A stretch of DNA of 64,000 nucleotides from Candidatus Riflebacteria bacterium HGW-Riflebacteria-2 (GCA_002839435.1 PGYA01000013.1:27827-91826), one strand, 5' to 3'. Shown: positions 1 to 9,055, counted from the first letter of the stretch. Made by a program: numbers and translations. The notes: generated by a model from the sequence alone, not told the origin.

Positions 1-783
1 GCCGCCGATGTTGTCTACCTTTTGATAACCTTCGCGGTGGTGGCTGCCTTCCTCAGACTGGAAGCCTACACCGGGGCGCTGATCGTCATCTATGGCAGTT
101 CACTGCTGTTCTGTTTCTTTTATCTTTTCATAGCGCCATTCGAAGCTCCGATAATGATGGCGCTGTTTTTTTTACCGGCTCTGCTCTGGCAGAAAAAGCG
201 GATCGGCTGCCTGCATCTCTCTTTGATCGGCGCCGCCCTGGTATGGCTGAGCTGGAAAATACTCGGGCGCCCGGCGATACTTCTGTTACTACTGCCAACA
301 TGCCAGATTCTGGCAATCAGATTGAGCAGTTCAGTACAAACCAGATACAGCCGTGACAGCAGCGAAGTTAAGGTTCAGCTCAGCAGTTCGCAGAAGGCAC
401 AGATTGGCCAGGGGCAGAAAAACAGCGGTGACTGGTGGGATGTTGTAAAACCTGAGATAGAGGCATTTCCAGAACGGGTAACCGAGTTATGGCAGGAATT
501 CACCGGCGATGTCCCCCGCCGTCATCTCGGCACTGACAGCGTTCTCGACCTGGAACTTCTGCATTTGCAGAATGCCAGAGTAATGTCGCTGGCTCTTACC
601 GAAATTAAAAGACGCGACAGTGCTTTCGCTTCAGATGCTTTTGTCAAACGCGTCGAAAAGCTGTTCTGGAAAATTCAGACCGCATGGTATGAGCAACAAC
701 TCGAGACTATCCAGGCCAAGTTTCTGATGCCCTTTACGAACAGCTCAAATGTCAGGTTGATAACCAGAAAGCCATGGGCCTGA
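1..783 (+). CDS. Tim44-like membrane protein, upstream part (5' end off window, frameshifted)
   Basis: The frame is open from the first base, so the true start probably lies before the window; an internal TTG at 22 is only a possible start. The first ~105 residues are three or four hydrophobic segments. From about residue 175 (DLELLHLQNARVMSLALTE) the sequence resembles the Tim44-like fold, which in bacteria is found in membrane-anchored proteins of mostly unknown role. The frame ends in unrelated residues after AKF near position 723. The expected continuation (SDALYEQLKCQVDNQ) is in the next frame, so this and the following entry are one gene broken by a one-base frameshift. The membrane anchor and Tim44-like assignment rest on pattern recognition only. 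Confidence 0.7.
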   Translation, partial: AADVVYLLITFAVVAAFLRLEAYTGALIVIYGSSLLFCFFYLFIAPFEAPIMMALFFLPALLWQKKRIGCLHLSLIGAALVWLSWKILGRPAILLLLLPTCQILAIRLSSSVQTRYSRDSSEVKVQLSSSQKAQIGQGQKNSGDWWDVVKPEIEAFPERVTELWQEFTGDVPRRHLGTDSVLDLELLHLQNARVMSLALTEIKRRDSAFASDAFVKRVEKLFWKIQTAWYEQQLETIQAKFLMPFTNSSNVRLITRKPWA

Positions 784-2228
784 AATACCGCCACAGCAAG
801 ATGACGGTTTACGAATTGCGTATTGCCCAGGTCAACTGTGATAACAACTTCGATGTTATTCACGTGTTCATACGTGCATCTTCGGCCGATTCCGCCATAG
901 ATCTCAAAACCGGCGAAACGCTGGCCGCTAACGAAGAAAGCCGCAAATTCTCGGAATACTGGACTCTGATCAGACGCCCGTCAGCTAAAACCCTGCAAAA
1001 GCCCGGACTGGTCGAGGGGTCATGCCCGAACTGTGGAGCTTCACTGGAAATTGGTCAGGCTACCGTCTGTAATACATGTGGCTCTTTCATCAGATCTGGT
1101 TATTACGACTGGGTTCTGGCAAAAATCACCCAGGCCTGCGAATGGGAATACAGCGAGCCTGGCCTGATACCTGACTGGAACGTGATGAAACAGGCTGACA
1201 GCGACTTCAACCTTCAGCAGATAGAAGATCGTGCCGGCGTAGTTTTCTGGATGATGCGACTGAGCGAGAGCAGCCAGTCGCTTGAACCCATGCAAAGATT
1301 TGCCACCGAAGCGTTCTGCGAGCAATACCAGCTGCTGAATAACGAACGCGGCTACTCTTACATGGAAAATGTCGCTCTCGGCTCGGTATCCCTCAAAGGC
1401 TTCAGAATCACGAAACATTGGGACAGCATTTTTATTCTGGTTATCTGGAGTGGAGTTCCGGTAACTGTCGGCAGCCAGAACCGTATTCTTGAGAAACGAC
1501 GGGTCAGCCAGATAACGCGCGAAATTTATATTCTCGGCCGTCGGCACGGAGTCAAAACCAACCAGAACAACACCTTGAGCAGCGCTCATTGTCCTGGCTG
1601 CGGTGGGCCACTGAGCTCAACTTTTGCGGTTACCTGCAGTTACTGCAATACGCTTCTTAACGAGGGAAGCAACGGCTGGATTCTCGAAAGAATAACCAAT
1701 GAAAGCGATCCGGCCTACACTAAGGTAATCGAGCGCAAAACCACAACAGAAAAGGATGCTGAAGAAGACGCTGACACACGTTCTGCCCGCGACATTGTCA
1801 CCATAATGGCGCAGATTCTTCTGGCAGACGGCATAACTGACCCTGACGAAATGAAATTGCTCAACAAGATCGCACAATACTATGACATGTCAGAAGATCA
1901 GGTGCGATCAATAATCAGCTCTCTGCAGGCTGGCATGGTATATATTCCAGCGCCGGCCGACAATCGCGAATCATGGTCTTTGTTACTGGCGGCCGCCCGC
2001 ATGGCCCTGGCTGATGGTCAGATATCGCCGGTCGAAAAACGCGAACTCATTCTGCTGGCACAGCACATCGGTTATTCGACAGCCGATGTAACCAGAGCGA
2101 TCAAGGCCGAAGAAAGGCGGCGCTTCGAAGAAATGCGCGAAGAAAAGCACCGCCTGGCCCGCGAACAAATGCAGAGCGAGCTTCTCAAGAATAAAGAAAA
2201 CGAACCGGAAGAAGACGACGAAAGCTAA
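774..2228 (+). CDS. Tim44-like / zinc-ribbon / TerB-like protein, downstream part of frameshifted gene
   Basis: This is the second part of the gene that begins before the window. The frame is open from 693, and the homologous reading joins near 720, so the ATG at 774 is only the first in-frame ATG, not a likely start. Order of domains: end of the first Tim44-like domain, a zinc ribbon (CPNC...CNTC, about residues 84-101), a second Tim44-like domain, a second zinc ribbon (CPGC...CSYC, about 263-281), then an all-helical TerB-like domain (about 330-455) and a charged tail. TerB-like domains often occur in membrane-associated stress or metal-sensing proteins; the function here is unknown. The stop overlaps by a few bases the stop of the convergent gene. 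Confidence that it is coding is high; the function is not known. Confidence 0.75.
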   Translation: MGLKYRHSKMTVYELRIAQVNCDNNFDVIHVFIRASSADSAIDLKTGETLAANEESRKFSEYWTLIRRPSAKTLQKPGLVEGSCPNCGASLEIGQATVCNTCGSFIRSGYYDWVLAKITQACEWEYSEPGLIPDWNVMKQADSDFNLQQIEDRAGVVFWMMRLSESSQSLEPMQRFATEAFCEQYQLLNNERGYSYMENVALGSVSLKGFRITKHWDSIFILVIWSGVPVTVGSQNRILEKRRVSQITREIYILGRRHGVKTNQNNTLSSAHCPGCGGPLSSTFAVTCSYCNTLLNEGSNGWILERITNESDPAYTKVIERKTTTEKDAEEDADTRSARDIVTIMAQILLADGITDPDEMKLLNKIAQYYDMSEDQVRSIISSLQAGMVYIPAPADNRESWSLLLAAARMALADGQISPVEKRELILLAQHIGYSTADVTRAIKAEERRRFEEMREEKHRLAREQMQSELLKNKENEPEEDDES

Positions 2229-2620
2229 TAGTCGCGGCTGCGAGCGGGCTTTTTGGATGGGCGCCGATAACCGCACTTGCAGACGCCTTTGGGGCCGATA
2301 ACCCGGGCGCACTCGGGGCAGAACTTGCTCATTTTTTCTTCTATACGACTTTCGATCTCTTTCTTTTTCTGCTGTTCCTCGAGTTTTCGTGCCAGAGCTA
2401 GAAATTCGGCATTTTCAGCTTCGTTTGGTACAGACTCGTTGATATCCTGAAATTTCTCGGCATAATCGGGATTTTCTTCGAGATAGGCAGCAAAAGCCTG
2501 TTTTATATCAAGATTTTTGCGCCAGAGATGCTCGTAGGGATAAAAGGGCTCTTCTTCGAGTTTCTCTTCACACAGGGCAATGAATTTTTCTTCCCAGCTA
2601 TCGTATGGTTCGCGTTTCAT
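2225..2620 (-). CDS. Small protein with C-terminal zinc ribbon
   Basis: I do not recognise the family. The protein is about 131 residues, acidic and helical, with a C-terminal zinc ribbon (CPEC near residue 101 and CKCG near 115) and a basic tail. The ATG at 2620 is chosen over an in-frame start 24 bases upstream because GGGAG lies at normal spacing before it. It follows the ferritin-like gene by 26 bases on the same strand, so the two are probably co-transcribed. Its 3' end overlaps the stop of the convergent Tim44-like gene. Confidence 0.75.
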   Translation of the reverse strand: MKREPYDSWEEKFIALCEEKLEEEPFYPYEHLWRKNLDIKQAFAAYLEENPDYAEKFQDINESVPNEAENAEFLALARKLEEQQKKKEIESRIEEKMSKFCPECARVIGPKGVCKCGYRRPSKKPARSRDY

Positions 2621-2646
2621 GTGATCTCCCACCGGTTCCGGCAAAT

Positions 2647-3126
2647 TTAAAGAGAATCAAAAGGATCTCTGCTGTTGAAAATCTTCTTTTCAAGCTCCTG
2701 CAGAAAGCGATTATGCGTGACAAACCCTTCGGCAAACAGGCCCAGCAGATGTTGGAATTCAGGAACTTCCGTTACCAGTGTCCTTTCGACCGAACGCTCG
2801 CACATGCTCTGCTCGAAACTGCGCAGGGCAGTCAGCGCGTAATGGGGTGCAAACTCGCCTGACCTGACTTCGCTCAACGTTTTTTTAAGCTGAGCCTGAA
2901 TGACTCTGAGAGTCTGCAGACTGACCTTGCCAGGCTTCCATTCTTCAGGTTTATCGGCGATATCTTCGATGATGCTGTCTATTATTGCGGCATGCCCTTC
3001 TTCTTCGAGTGCCAGAGATTCAAAATCCTTAGAGTAGTCAGGGAACAGTTTTTTGCATTCACGGTACAATTCAGCAACCAGCAGTTCATTCTGCTTCAAG
3101 ACCACGGCAATATTTGCTAATTCCAT
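2647..3126 (-). CDS. Ferritin-like / rubrerythrin-type protein
   Basis: A 159-residue, almost entirely helical protein. ELY near residue 18 and the EEEGH block near 41 resemble the ExxH iron ligands of the rubrerythrin/ferritin-like four-helix bundle. The second half has glutamates and a histidine (AEGFVTHNRF) but not a clean second ExxH, so a complete di-iron centre is uncertain. There is no rubredoxin domain in the protein; the downstream small zinc-ribbon protein could supply a Cys4 partner, which is inference. GGAGG sits at good spacing before the ATG. Related proteins act in oxygen and peroxide defence or iron storage in anaerobes. Confidence 0.75.
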   Translation of the reverse strand: MELANIAVVLKQNELLVAELYRECKKLFPDYSKDFESLALEEEGHAAIIDSIIEDIADKPEEWKPGKVSLQTLRVIQAQLKKTLSEVRSGEFAPHYALTALRSFEQSMCERSVERTLVTEVPEFQHLLGLFAEGFVTHNRFLQELEKKIFNSRDPFDSL

Positions 3127-3293
3127 TCGACCTCCAGAGTGACAGCAAGAATTATAACCGAACCCGGCAGATTTGCCAAAAAATCAGCTAAAACCAGTTT
3201 GAACAGGCTTTGACAATATATAGCTCCGGGGCAGATAATACCCGCCTGAGTTCAACGCCAATCTGCTGATAATGGTGATGCTAACACAAATTC

Positions 3294-3872
3294 ATGCTTT
3301 CGCTCTATCATAGAATACAAAAAATCGAATCTTTACAGAAAACTGCCGACAAAGATATCAGGCTGTGTAAAAGCCATACCGGCCTGATATGCCTTAAGCA
3401 CTGCGCAAAATGCTGCAGTTATGACGACATTACCGCTTCACCGGCCGAGTTTTTACCCTTTGCCTGGCATGCCTGGCGAGTTGGCCTGCTTGATAAATGG
3501 TTCGATGAACTCGACAGACACGACAGCAGAATCTGTCTCTTCGCGCATTTCAACGAAGGGGAATGGGGTTGTCGCATATACCCTTCACGCGGAATGATCT
3601 GCCGTTTGTTCGGATTCGCCGCGACCACAGACAAGAATGGGCAGCCACTGTTTGCCGCCTGTCGTGTTTTAAAACAGAACTGCCCGGAACTCGTGCAAAA
3701 TGTTGGCAATTACCTTGCCAGAGGCGGCAAGATGCCGATCATAGCGAACTATTACCGCAAACTTTGCGCGATCGAGCCAGCGCTGGGCAATGAAATGATG
3801 CCAATCAACCAGTCGATAAAAAAAGCGCTCGAAGTAATCTACTTTCACTTCGCCTACAGTGAATGCGCCTGA
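3294..3872 (+). CDS. YkgJ-family cysteine-cluster protein
   Basis: This 192-residue protein has the hallmark Cys pattern of the YkgJ/UPF0153 family: C33, C37, C40, C41 and a downstream CRIYPSRGMICR block (C93, C103), predicted to chelate zinc or an iron-sulfur cluster. It is cytoplasmic and has no signal peptide. The ribosome site is weak. It ends four bases before the convergent stop of the pseudopilin operon. The family has no firmly established function; members have been proposed to act in metal handling or protein modification. Confidence 0.85.
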   Translation: MLSLYHRIQKIESLQKTADKDIRLCKSHTGLICLKHCAKCCSYDDITASPAEFLPFAWHAWRVGLLDKWFDELDRHDSRICLFAHFNEGEWGCRIYPSRGMICRLFGFAATTDKNGQPLFAACRVLKQNCPELVQNVGNYLARGGKMPIIANYYRKLCAIEPALGNEMMPINQSIKKALEVIYFHFAYSECA

Positions 3873-3876
3873 AAAA

Positions 3877-4434
3877 TCAGGGCGGGCTGACTGGATCAAG
3901 TATGTTTTTGCAGATAATCAGCCGCTTCATGCTGAATTTTTCTTGAGTCGCGAATTTTTCAGGCGCTTCTACCGACAACTCGACCCACATGCCGACCTTC
4001 TGCTGCGCATTCGCCGGATCCGGCAGGATAACATGCTGAAACCTCAAACCGACCTTCAAGCCACGACAGTATACGTATTTATGCTGTTTACCGGCCACAT
4101 CGGCGGTGCGCTCGATGCCGTCAGCAAGCAGGTTATACATAATAATTCCGGTATTGGCGGTATCTTCGAGAAGTATTTCCCAGCGAGCATCCTTGTCTGA
4201 GGCACCAGCTGAAGGGTCTTTCACCGACGATGCCCGCAGAAGGTCGTATTCAATCTGCGAAAGCAGAATTGCCGCGCCTTCCATGATTGTAAGATGCGCC
4301 ATACCCTTGTTCGAACCGCGCAACCCAATGCTGAAAAGATTAAAAACGGCGGCAAAAATTATACTGACGATGATCAGGCCGATAGCAAGTTCGACCATCG
4401 TCAACCCCATACGCATTGCCAGTCGCTGTTTCAT
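3877..4434 (-). CDS. Prepilin-type N-terminal methylation protein (GspJ/PilW-like)
   Basis: The N-terminus has the type IV prepilin cleavage motif, GLTMVELAIG, after a short basic leader, followed by a hydrophobic helix of about 20 residues. The rest looks like a minor pseudopilin globular head. The ATG overlaps the stop of the upstream pseudopilin gene (ATGA), pointing to translational coupling. It is the last gene of a three-gene minor pseudopilin set. Family knowledge: such proteins form the tip or priming complex of a type II secretion or type IV pilus apparatus. No ATPase, prepilin peptidase or secretin is in this window, so the machine must be encoded elsewhere. Confidence 0.85.
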   Translation of the reverse strand: MKQRLAMRMGLTMVELAIGLIIVSIIFAAVFNLFSIGLRGSNKGMAHLTIMEGAAILLSQIEYDLLRASSVKDPSAGASDKDARWEILLEDTANTGIIMYNLLADGIERTADVAGKQHKYVYCRGLKVGLRFQHVILPDPANAQQKVGMWVELSVEAPEKFATQEKFSMKRLIICKNILDPVSPP

Positions 4435-4868
4435 CTCGACACCAGTCCTGCCAGCTTAATATTGCGATTGAGTCCGTTGTTTTCCTGCCAGCGCACCACG
4501 ACCGTCACTATCTTGTAGGTATGCTTCCAGTCTGGTGGTCTGACTTCACTGACCGCAACCGTACGACTGAACTGGCTTTCTGCCATACCCAGGTCGAACC
4601 TGTTACCGCCCAGCACCGCTTCTAAAGCAGCGACATCACGTGGCGGACTTACTTTGAGAAACTCATGATCGTAGGGAAGGAAAAAAGCATAAGACATGAC
4701 GTTTGACGCATGCTGCTGCGCCAGAATTTCGTTGCGATTGCGCGAGACTCCGGTTGTGCCCTGCCCCAGCATCTTAAATACCGGAACCAGCAAAATACCC
4801 AGACAAGCTACGGCAAAGAGTATCTCGACGAAAGAAAAACCTCTGTTTTGTTTCATGTTTAATGTCAT
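4431..4868 (-). CDS. Prepilin-type protein (GspI/PilV-like)
   Basis: About 145 residues with a prepilin leader (QNRGFSFVEILFAV), including the conserved Glu five residues after the cleavage Gly, and one hydrophobic helix. ATG at 4868 overlaps the stop of the gene before it (TGATG arrangement); a second in-frame ATG at 4856 is possible. The length and order fit a GspI-like minor pseudopilin in a K-I-J-like set. It is coupled to both neighbours by overlapping codons. Confidence 0.85.
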   Translation of the reverse strand: MTLNMKQNRGFSFVEILFAVACLGILLVPVFKMLGQGTTGVSRNRNEILAQQHASNVMSYAFFLPYDHEFLKVSPPRDVAALEAVLGGNRFDLGMAESQFSRTVAVSEVRPPDWKHTYKIVTVVVRWQENNGLNRNIKLAGLVSR

Positions 4869-6949
4869 CAGTCAAGCAACCTCGGATATTCAAAACTGAA
4901 CATCAGCAGTGGTTGCTCTGAGCCGGCCTCAGAAAACTGCTGCGGCAATGCCGCAAGATCTTCGGCATAGACAATATTAACGCCGCGCGCGCATGAGCCA
5001 GAAACTGTTCCGGCAGCTATTCTCTGCATGGCCACGTTGCCCCTGACGGTAAGCGGCGAGGAACTGCCACCGCCGGCGAACTTGACCTGACCAGCATCAG
5101 ACCTGTCGCCGGCTGCTGTCAGGCCGGCTGCGAGCTCACCGTTTACGCTGCTGTCGACAAGTATATTGCCGTTTTTTGCGACCAGATTCAGCAAAAACCG
5201 GCCGCCATCAGCCTTAATAGCGTTCTTTATTTCTATATTGCCTTCTTCGAGCACTATACCGCCATGACTGATCAGGCGCAGAGATTCATCGATGACGATC
5301 TTTCCTTCCGGTGCCTTTACATACAACCAGCCATTCAGATCGAGTTTTTTGTCATCTGCAAGATAACCGCGTTTCTGTAGAAGCGTAATAAGCTTTTCGC
5401 CGCGCGGAAGCACGATTTCAGTCATGGACCGACTGGCCTGCGCACGACCGCCAAAGATCTGGCTCTTTTCGAGAATTGCTTTCATGTCCGACAGATTTTG
5501 AATATCGCTGTATATGCCGGAAAATGGCGAAGGAATCTTTTCGTTAAGACCATTTTCGCCAGCTTTACCGCTGATAAAATCATGTAACGGATCAGATGGC
5601 GACACCCGGCCTGAATCAAGCGGCCAGGACGTATTATAGTTAGTCAGAATATAGCCAAGCGCACGGTTGTATGGAACCTCGATCAGACAACTGGCGTATT
5701 CCTTGTTATATTGGCTGCGGCTTAGCGTAGCGCCATTATTATGGTCAGAATAAGTGTTGAGAAAATAGCTGAAATCTGCTTCTTCAGCGCCAGTCTCCTG
5801 GTAATTTTCGAACTGTTCGTCACAATAAGTATAGGGCAGCGGACCAAAATTTTCATGACTTTCACGAAAGGCCTTGCCGCAGATGGTTCGGGCGGCAGTG
5901 TTGCCGAACACTATTGTTGGCGAGCGCTCCTGGTCAGAGCCAAAAAGCTTAAAAATCGATGCTTTCGCCGCCATTTCGGCATAACCACTCTTGATAAGGT
6001 CATACCAGGAAACCGAATCTTCATTATTATAATCAGTTTTGCACAAGCCAGTTTCGCAGTTAAGCAGCGACATCGGCCCGATTTCGCCAATCTTGTAGAA
6101 GCCGTCGCGACGACCCTCACCCAGCAGATGAAAGCCCTCGCCATAGGGGCCATCGCTCCACCCTCTGGCGATACCGAGATTTATGCGACCACCACCCATA
6201 TAAACCAGTCCCCGGGCGGATTTAACAATGTCACCAAAACTGGCCGGAAAATTACTGCTGCCTGAATTCTTGAGCACCCACGGGGCGTAAGCGGTATCAA
6301 GCAGTTTGCCGTGCTCATCGTTAACTATCCGGTTAAAACGTTCTTCGTCTTCTCCGCTTCTGGCGTCTTTGACATAGAGGGTAAACTTGGACAGCACAGG
6401 TATGAGATTGGCAACGACCTTTATTTTGATCGTATAAAGGTATTCCTCGGTGATCATCTCATCTGAGGCCGGTGCAAGATACTTGACAACGATTGGAATT
6501 CTTACCAGGCCGTTTTTTTCGCGCGGATATGCCGGCGTAATCGGCTTGAAATCATCTTTTTTCACTTCCCAGCTGACCTGCCAGCTTATTTCATGCAGTT
6601 CACTGTTGGCTACTTCAAGCTTTTTCACCAGCTGCAAAATAGCGGGGGTGAAGACGATCTTGTCAGTGATAGTGCCACTCATCGATGAAAGCGGTTTTTC
6701 GAGACATTTAACCAGCTTGCCGGATAAATTGTGAATTTCTTTTTCTTTCAGATGATGGCAGGCAAAGCTGGCCAGAGCAGCTGAGAACTCGCGGGCCAGA
6801 AGAATACGATTGAGGCGTTTGGTGGCATATTGGCGACTGCTCGAATATTTTATGAAGGCGCCAAAAAAAATCAGCAGCGCCAGTATGATGCCGCCGACCA
6901 GTACAGCGACACTACCGCGTCGTTTGCCTTTTGCCACAATAATCCGCAT
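4868..6949 (-). CDS. Large membrane-anchored protein of the pseudopilin operon
   Basis: About 693 residues. The start is placed at the ATG at 6949 because a basic stretch (KGKRRGS) and a single hydrophobic helix (VAVLVGGIILALLIFFGAF) follow at once, the layout of PilX/GspK-type proteins; an open TTG start 84 bases upstream is less likely. It lacks the glutamate-containing FTxxE leader motif, which also fits the PilX/GspK pattern. The long remainder is presumably periplasmic and I cannot assign a domain; the C-terminal third (residues about 550-650) has short beta repeats resembling polymer-forming or right-handed helix segments (KIVIDESLRL, GNILVDSSV). First gene of the operon and co-transcribed with two pseudopilins. 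Confidence 0.75.
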   Translation of the reverse strand: MRIIVAKGKRRGSVAVLVGGIILALLIFFGAFIKYSSSRQYATKRLNRILLAREFSAALASFACHHLKEKEIHNLSGKLVKCLEKPLSSMSGTITDKIVFTPAILQLVKKLEVANSELHEISWQVSWEVKKDDFKPITPAYPREKNGLVRIPIVVKYLAPASDEMITEEYLYTIKIKVVANLIPVLSKFTLYVKDARSGEDEERFNRIVNDEHGKLLDTAYAPWVLKNSGSSNFPASFGDIVKSARGLVYMGGGRINLGIARGWSDGPYGEGFHLLGEGRRDGFYKIGEIGPMSLLNCETGLCKTDYNNEDSVSWYDLIKSGYAEMAAKASIFKLFGSDQERSPTIVFGNTAARTICGKAFRESHENFGPLPYTYCDEQFENYQETGAEEADFSYFLNTYSDHNNGATLSRSQYNKEYASCLIEVPYNRALGYILTNYNTSWPLDSGRVSPSDPLHDFISGKAGENGLNEKIPSPFSGIYSDIQNLSDMKAILEKSQIFGGRAQASRSMTEIVLPRGEKLITLLQKRGYLADDKKLDLNGWLYVKAPEGKIVIDESLRLISHGGIVLEEGNIEIKNAIKADGGRFLLNLVAKNGNILVDSSVNGELAAGLTAAGDRSDAGQVKFAGGGSSSPLTVRGNVAMQRIAAGTVSGSCARGVNIVYAEDLAALPQQFSEAGSEQPLLMFSFEYPRLLD

Positions 6950-7038
6950 TTTATCAGTATATACCACCATACAAGCAGCTGTCACGAATTGCCACGCACA
7001 GAATCCTGAACTGATCTGAAACTGCCGACACAAGAACC

Positions 7039-7064
7039 GACCTTCGTCCGCCAGGACGAAGGTC
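7039..7064 (-). terminator. Hairpin between propeller gene and pseudopilin operon
   Basis: A perfect 10-base-pair inverted repeat (GACCTTCGTC, six-base loop, GACGAAGGTC) lies between the stop of the secreted propeller gene and the start of the pseudopilin operon. There is no strong T-run on the minus-strand side, so it may be a weak or Rho-assisted terminator, or a transcript-processing site. Confidence 0.5.
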
Positions 7065-7103
7065 AGACCAGAATTCGCTCAAAGATCGGTCTTCATGGCA
7101 TTT

Positions 7104-8051
7104 TCAGGGCAATGTAAACGGCTCGACCTTGAAGCTGCCTTGCGGCGCCTCATCGTAATTGGCAACTCCAAGCCAGACATCATTTTCGCCCTGGCGATCG
7201 ATAAAACGGTTCATGACATAAGGCGGCTTCAATTCGCCGCTGGCCTTAACCTTGCCATCAAAACCGATGCGCGCAACTACGAATTTTCCGGCAAAACCAA
7301 CCGCAGGCGTGTAAGTTATGACACACTCACTGGCTGCTTCATCAGCCCACCAGAGCTCGGGGTTCATGTGTTCCGGCAGATCGAGTTCAACCTCGCCGGC
7401 AATTTCTCCGGTTATCTTCTGCACGACCAGCATCAGCTTTTTGCTTTCCTGCTCGAAGAACAGACGAAAGAGAGTATCTGCCTCACCTGCCACCGCAAAT
7501 CCCGACCATTCCCAGTTGGTTTTGGTCAGCAGTTTACCGGTGGCATCGAATAGAAAAATTTCCTGTGCGCCTTTGTCGGCAACGAAAATGTGACCGGTGC
7601 GGCCGGTTTCGACCCTGAAAGGCTGCACCAGAGAAGCTTCAGCTATTTCACCCAGCTGTTTGCCGGCAGTGTCCAGATGCAACAGTTTTTTATTGATGCC
7701 ATCGATGATCCACAGAGACTTTGTCGCGCCAGCATCGTCTTTTACCAGTGCGAAGTCTTCAATGAGACATTCAGCTGGCGAAGCTACCACAGAGAATTCA
7801 GCCACCAGTTTTGAACCGCGGTCAAGCTTGAGCATTCTGGCACCGATACTGTCGGCGACCCAGATGTGCTCACCATCCAGACGAAATGCCAGTGGGCCGA
7901 CAGGATATGGTTCTTCTTCACCAGGATGATTCTTGCTGTTGAAGTAACCTGCCTTGCCTGGCCCCTCGCCATATTCAACACTGACCTGAGCATAAGCAGA
8001 TACAGAACATACGCACAACAACAATGCGAAACAGATTCTTATAGATCTCAT
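7104..8051 (-). CDS. Secreted beta-propeller (NHL-like) protein
   Basis: A 315-residue protein with a clear Sec signal peptide (cleavage after SAYA, about residue 21). The remainder contains repeated strands such as GEHIWVADSIGARMLKLD and GHIFVADKGAQEIFLFD that resemble NHL-type propeller blades. These proteins act extracytoplasmically as binding or recognition scaffolds; the ligand is unknown. AAGGA stands about nine bases before the ATG. It lies downstream of the SH3/peptidase gene with 26 bases between, likely in one operon. Confidence 0.75.
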   Translation of the reverse strand: MRSIRICFALLLCVCSVSAYAQVSVEYGEGPGKAGYFNSKNHPGEEEPYPVGPLAFRLDGEHIWVADSIGARMLKLDRGSKLVAEFSVVASPAECLIEDFALVKDDAGATKSLWIIDGINKKLLHLDTAGKQLGEIAEASLVQPFRVETGRTGHIFVADKGAQEIFLFDATGKLLTKTNWEWSGFAVAGEADTLFRLFFEQESKKLMLVVQKITGEIAGEVELDLPEHMNPELWWADEAASECVITYTPAVGFAGKFVVARIGFDGKVKASGELKPPYVMNRFIDRQGENDVWLGVANYDEAPQGSFKVEPFTLP

Positions 8052-8077
8052 GAACTTGTGTCCTTATCTAAGCTTTA

Positions 8078-8947
8078 TCAAACTTTGCGCAATACGCGAC
8101 AGACCGGGCAATAGGTAGCGGAATGAATGGACGGAACCTTACGACTCGATGAGTTACTCATTGCCTGAACGCTGTTACCACTTTCAAGAATGATACCGAT
8201 GTGGGTGTCGTTGTCTTTAACGCCGTCGCCGGTGCGGTCATAAGTCTTCCAGGTAATGACGTCACCGGCACGATACGGCGGAACACTTACTTCCTGCCAG
8301 CCAAGATTCTTGAGCTTGGGAATTGTAGCAAGAACTCCGAGTTGAATACCGGTATTGACACCAGCATTCATGAGAGCAGTTGTCACAACCTGAGCGCAGC
8401 CAAGTGATCCACCCTTGGTAAGCGGATCATACGGAAAAGAACTCGGAGTGCTATATTTGGTTACCAGATTGCGAGCGGCATTAACGACTTTGGCAGCGAC
8501 GCTCGAACCGGGGGTACTGTCAACAGCCACGGCGCTTCCGCTTGAACTGCTTGAACCGGAACTGGCATTACTGGGAGAACCACTTACATAGCGGGAATGA
8601 ATATAGCGGGTCTGGCCATTATGCGAAATTTTGTACCAGTCACCGTCTTTGCCAATTATGTTGACCTGGTCGTTATTGCTGAAACCACCGACAATTTGCC
8701 CCCAGGGGCCCGTTCGAATGTTAAGCGATGTAGAAACATTGACAAAGGCCTTGCCGTTCGGCAGAGTGGCAGTCGCACTCTCACCGGCCTTCTCATCAGC
8801 CTTTGAGCCCGAGAACCACTTGGTCCACATTGAGCGCGACTGCTCTGAAGACTGATGGTCTTTCAGGGTCTGGTTAAAGTTCATTGCCACCACTGAACTT
8901 GCAATAAGAACAAGGGCAAGACAGAATAGAAATTTATTACGTCTCAT
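8078..8947 (-). CDS. Secreted SH3-domain cysteine peptidase-like protein
   Basis: ATG at 8947 is preferred over the GTG just before it because AAGGAG lies seven bases upstream. The 289-residue product has a signal peptide (about 1-22), a bacterial SH3 domain (about 67-122; LNIRTGPWGQIVGG and DWYKI), a Ser/Ala-rich linker, and a C-terminal domain with GSLGCAQVV (C184) and DTHIGI (H249), the Cys and His arrangement of NlpC/P60 or related papain-like amidases. It is probably a periplasmic or secreted peptidoglycan-binding hydrolase. Peptidase class is inferred from the spacing; the third catalytic residue is not certain. Confidence 0.75.
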   Translation of the reverse strand: MRRNKFLFCLALVLIASSVVAMNFNQTLKDHQSSEQSRSMWTKWFSGSKADEKAGESATATLPNGKAFVNVSTSLNIRTGPWGQIVGGFSNNDQVNIIGKDGDWYKISHNGQTRYIHSRYVSGSPSNASSGSSSSSGSAVAVDSTPGSSVAAKVVNAARNLVTKYSTPSSFPYDPLTKGGSLGCAQVVTTALMNAGVNTGIQLGVLATIPKLKNLGWQEVSVPPYRAGDVITWKTYDRTGDGVKDNDTHIGIILESGNSVQAMSNSSSRKVPSIHSATYCPVCRVLRKV

Positions 8948-9004
8948 CACGTTTCTCCTTAACGGAATTTTTCTTCTGATAAAACCTGCAATACTTCCTC
9001 AACT

Positions 9005-9038
9005 ATTATACTTCTCTGATATAAAATGGTTTTCATAT
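9005..9038 (-). promoter_or_regulatory. Probable promoter of the SH3/peptidase gene
   Basis: On the minus strand a perfect TATAAT (+ strand 9005-9010) lies about 57 bases before the chosen start codon. The -35 side is A-rich (TGAAAA) and only weakly matches consensus. Its position in the gap downstream of the HEAT-repeat gene suggests a separate transcript for the SH3 and propeller genes. Confidence 0.4.
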
Positions 9039-9055
9039 TTTTTTTTAAAAGCACA

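Noticed and set aside
717-726. Programmed ribosomal frameshift in the Tim44-like gene
   Set aside because: No X_XXY_YYZ slippery heptamer and no strong downstream stem visible; a missing T is simpler.
5741-6265. 174-residue plus-strand frame in the pseudopilin operon
   Set aside because: It overlaps the large membrane-anchored protein gene, has no ribosome site, and its composition is not protein-like.
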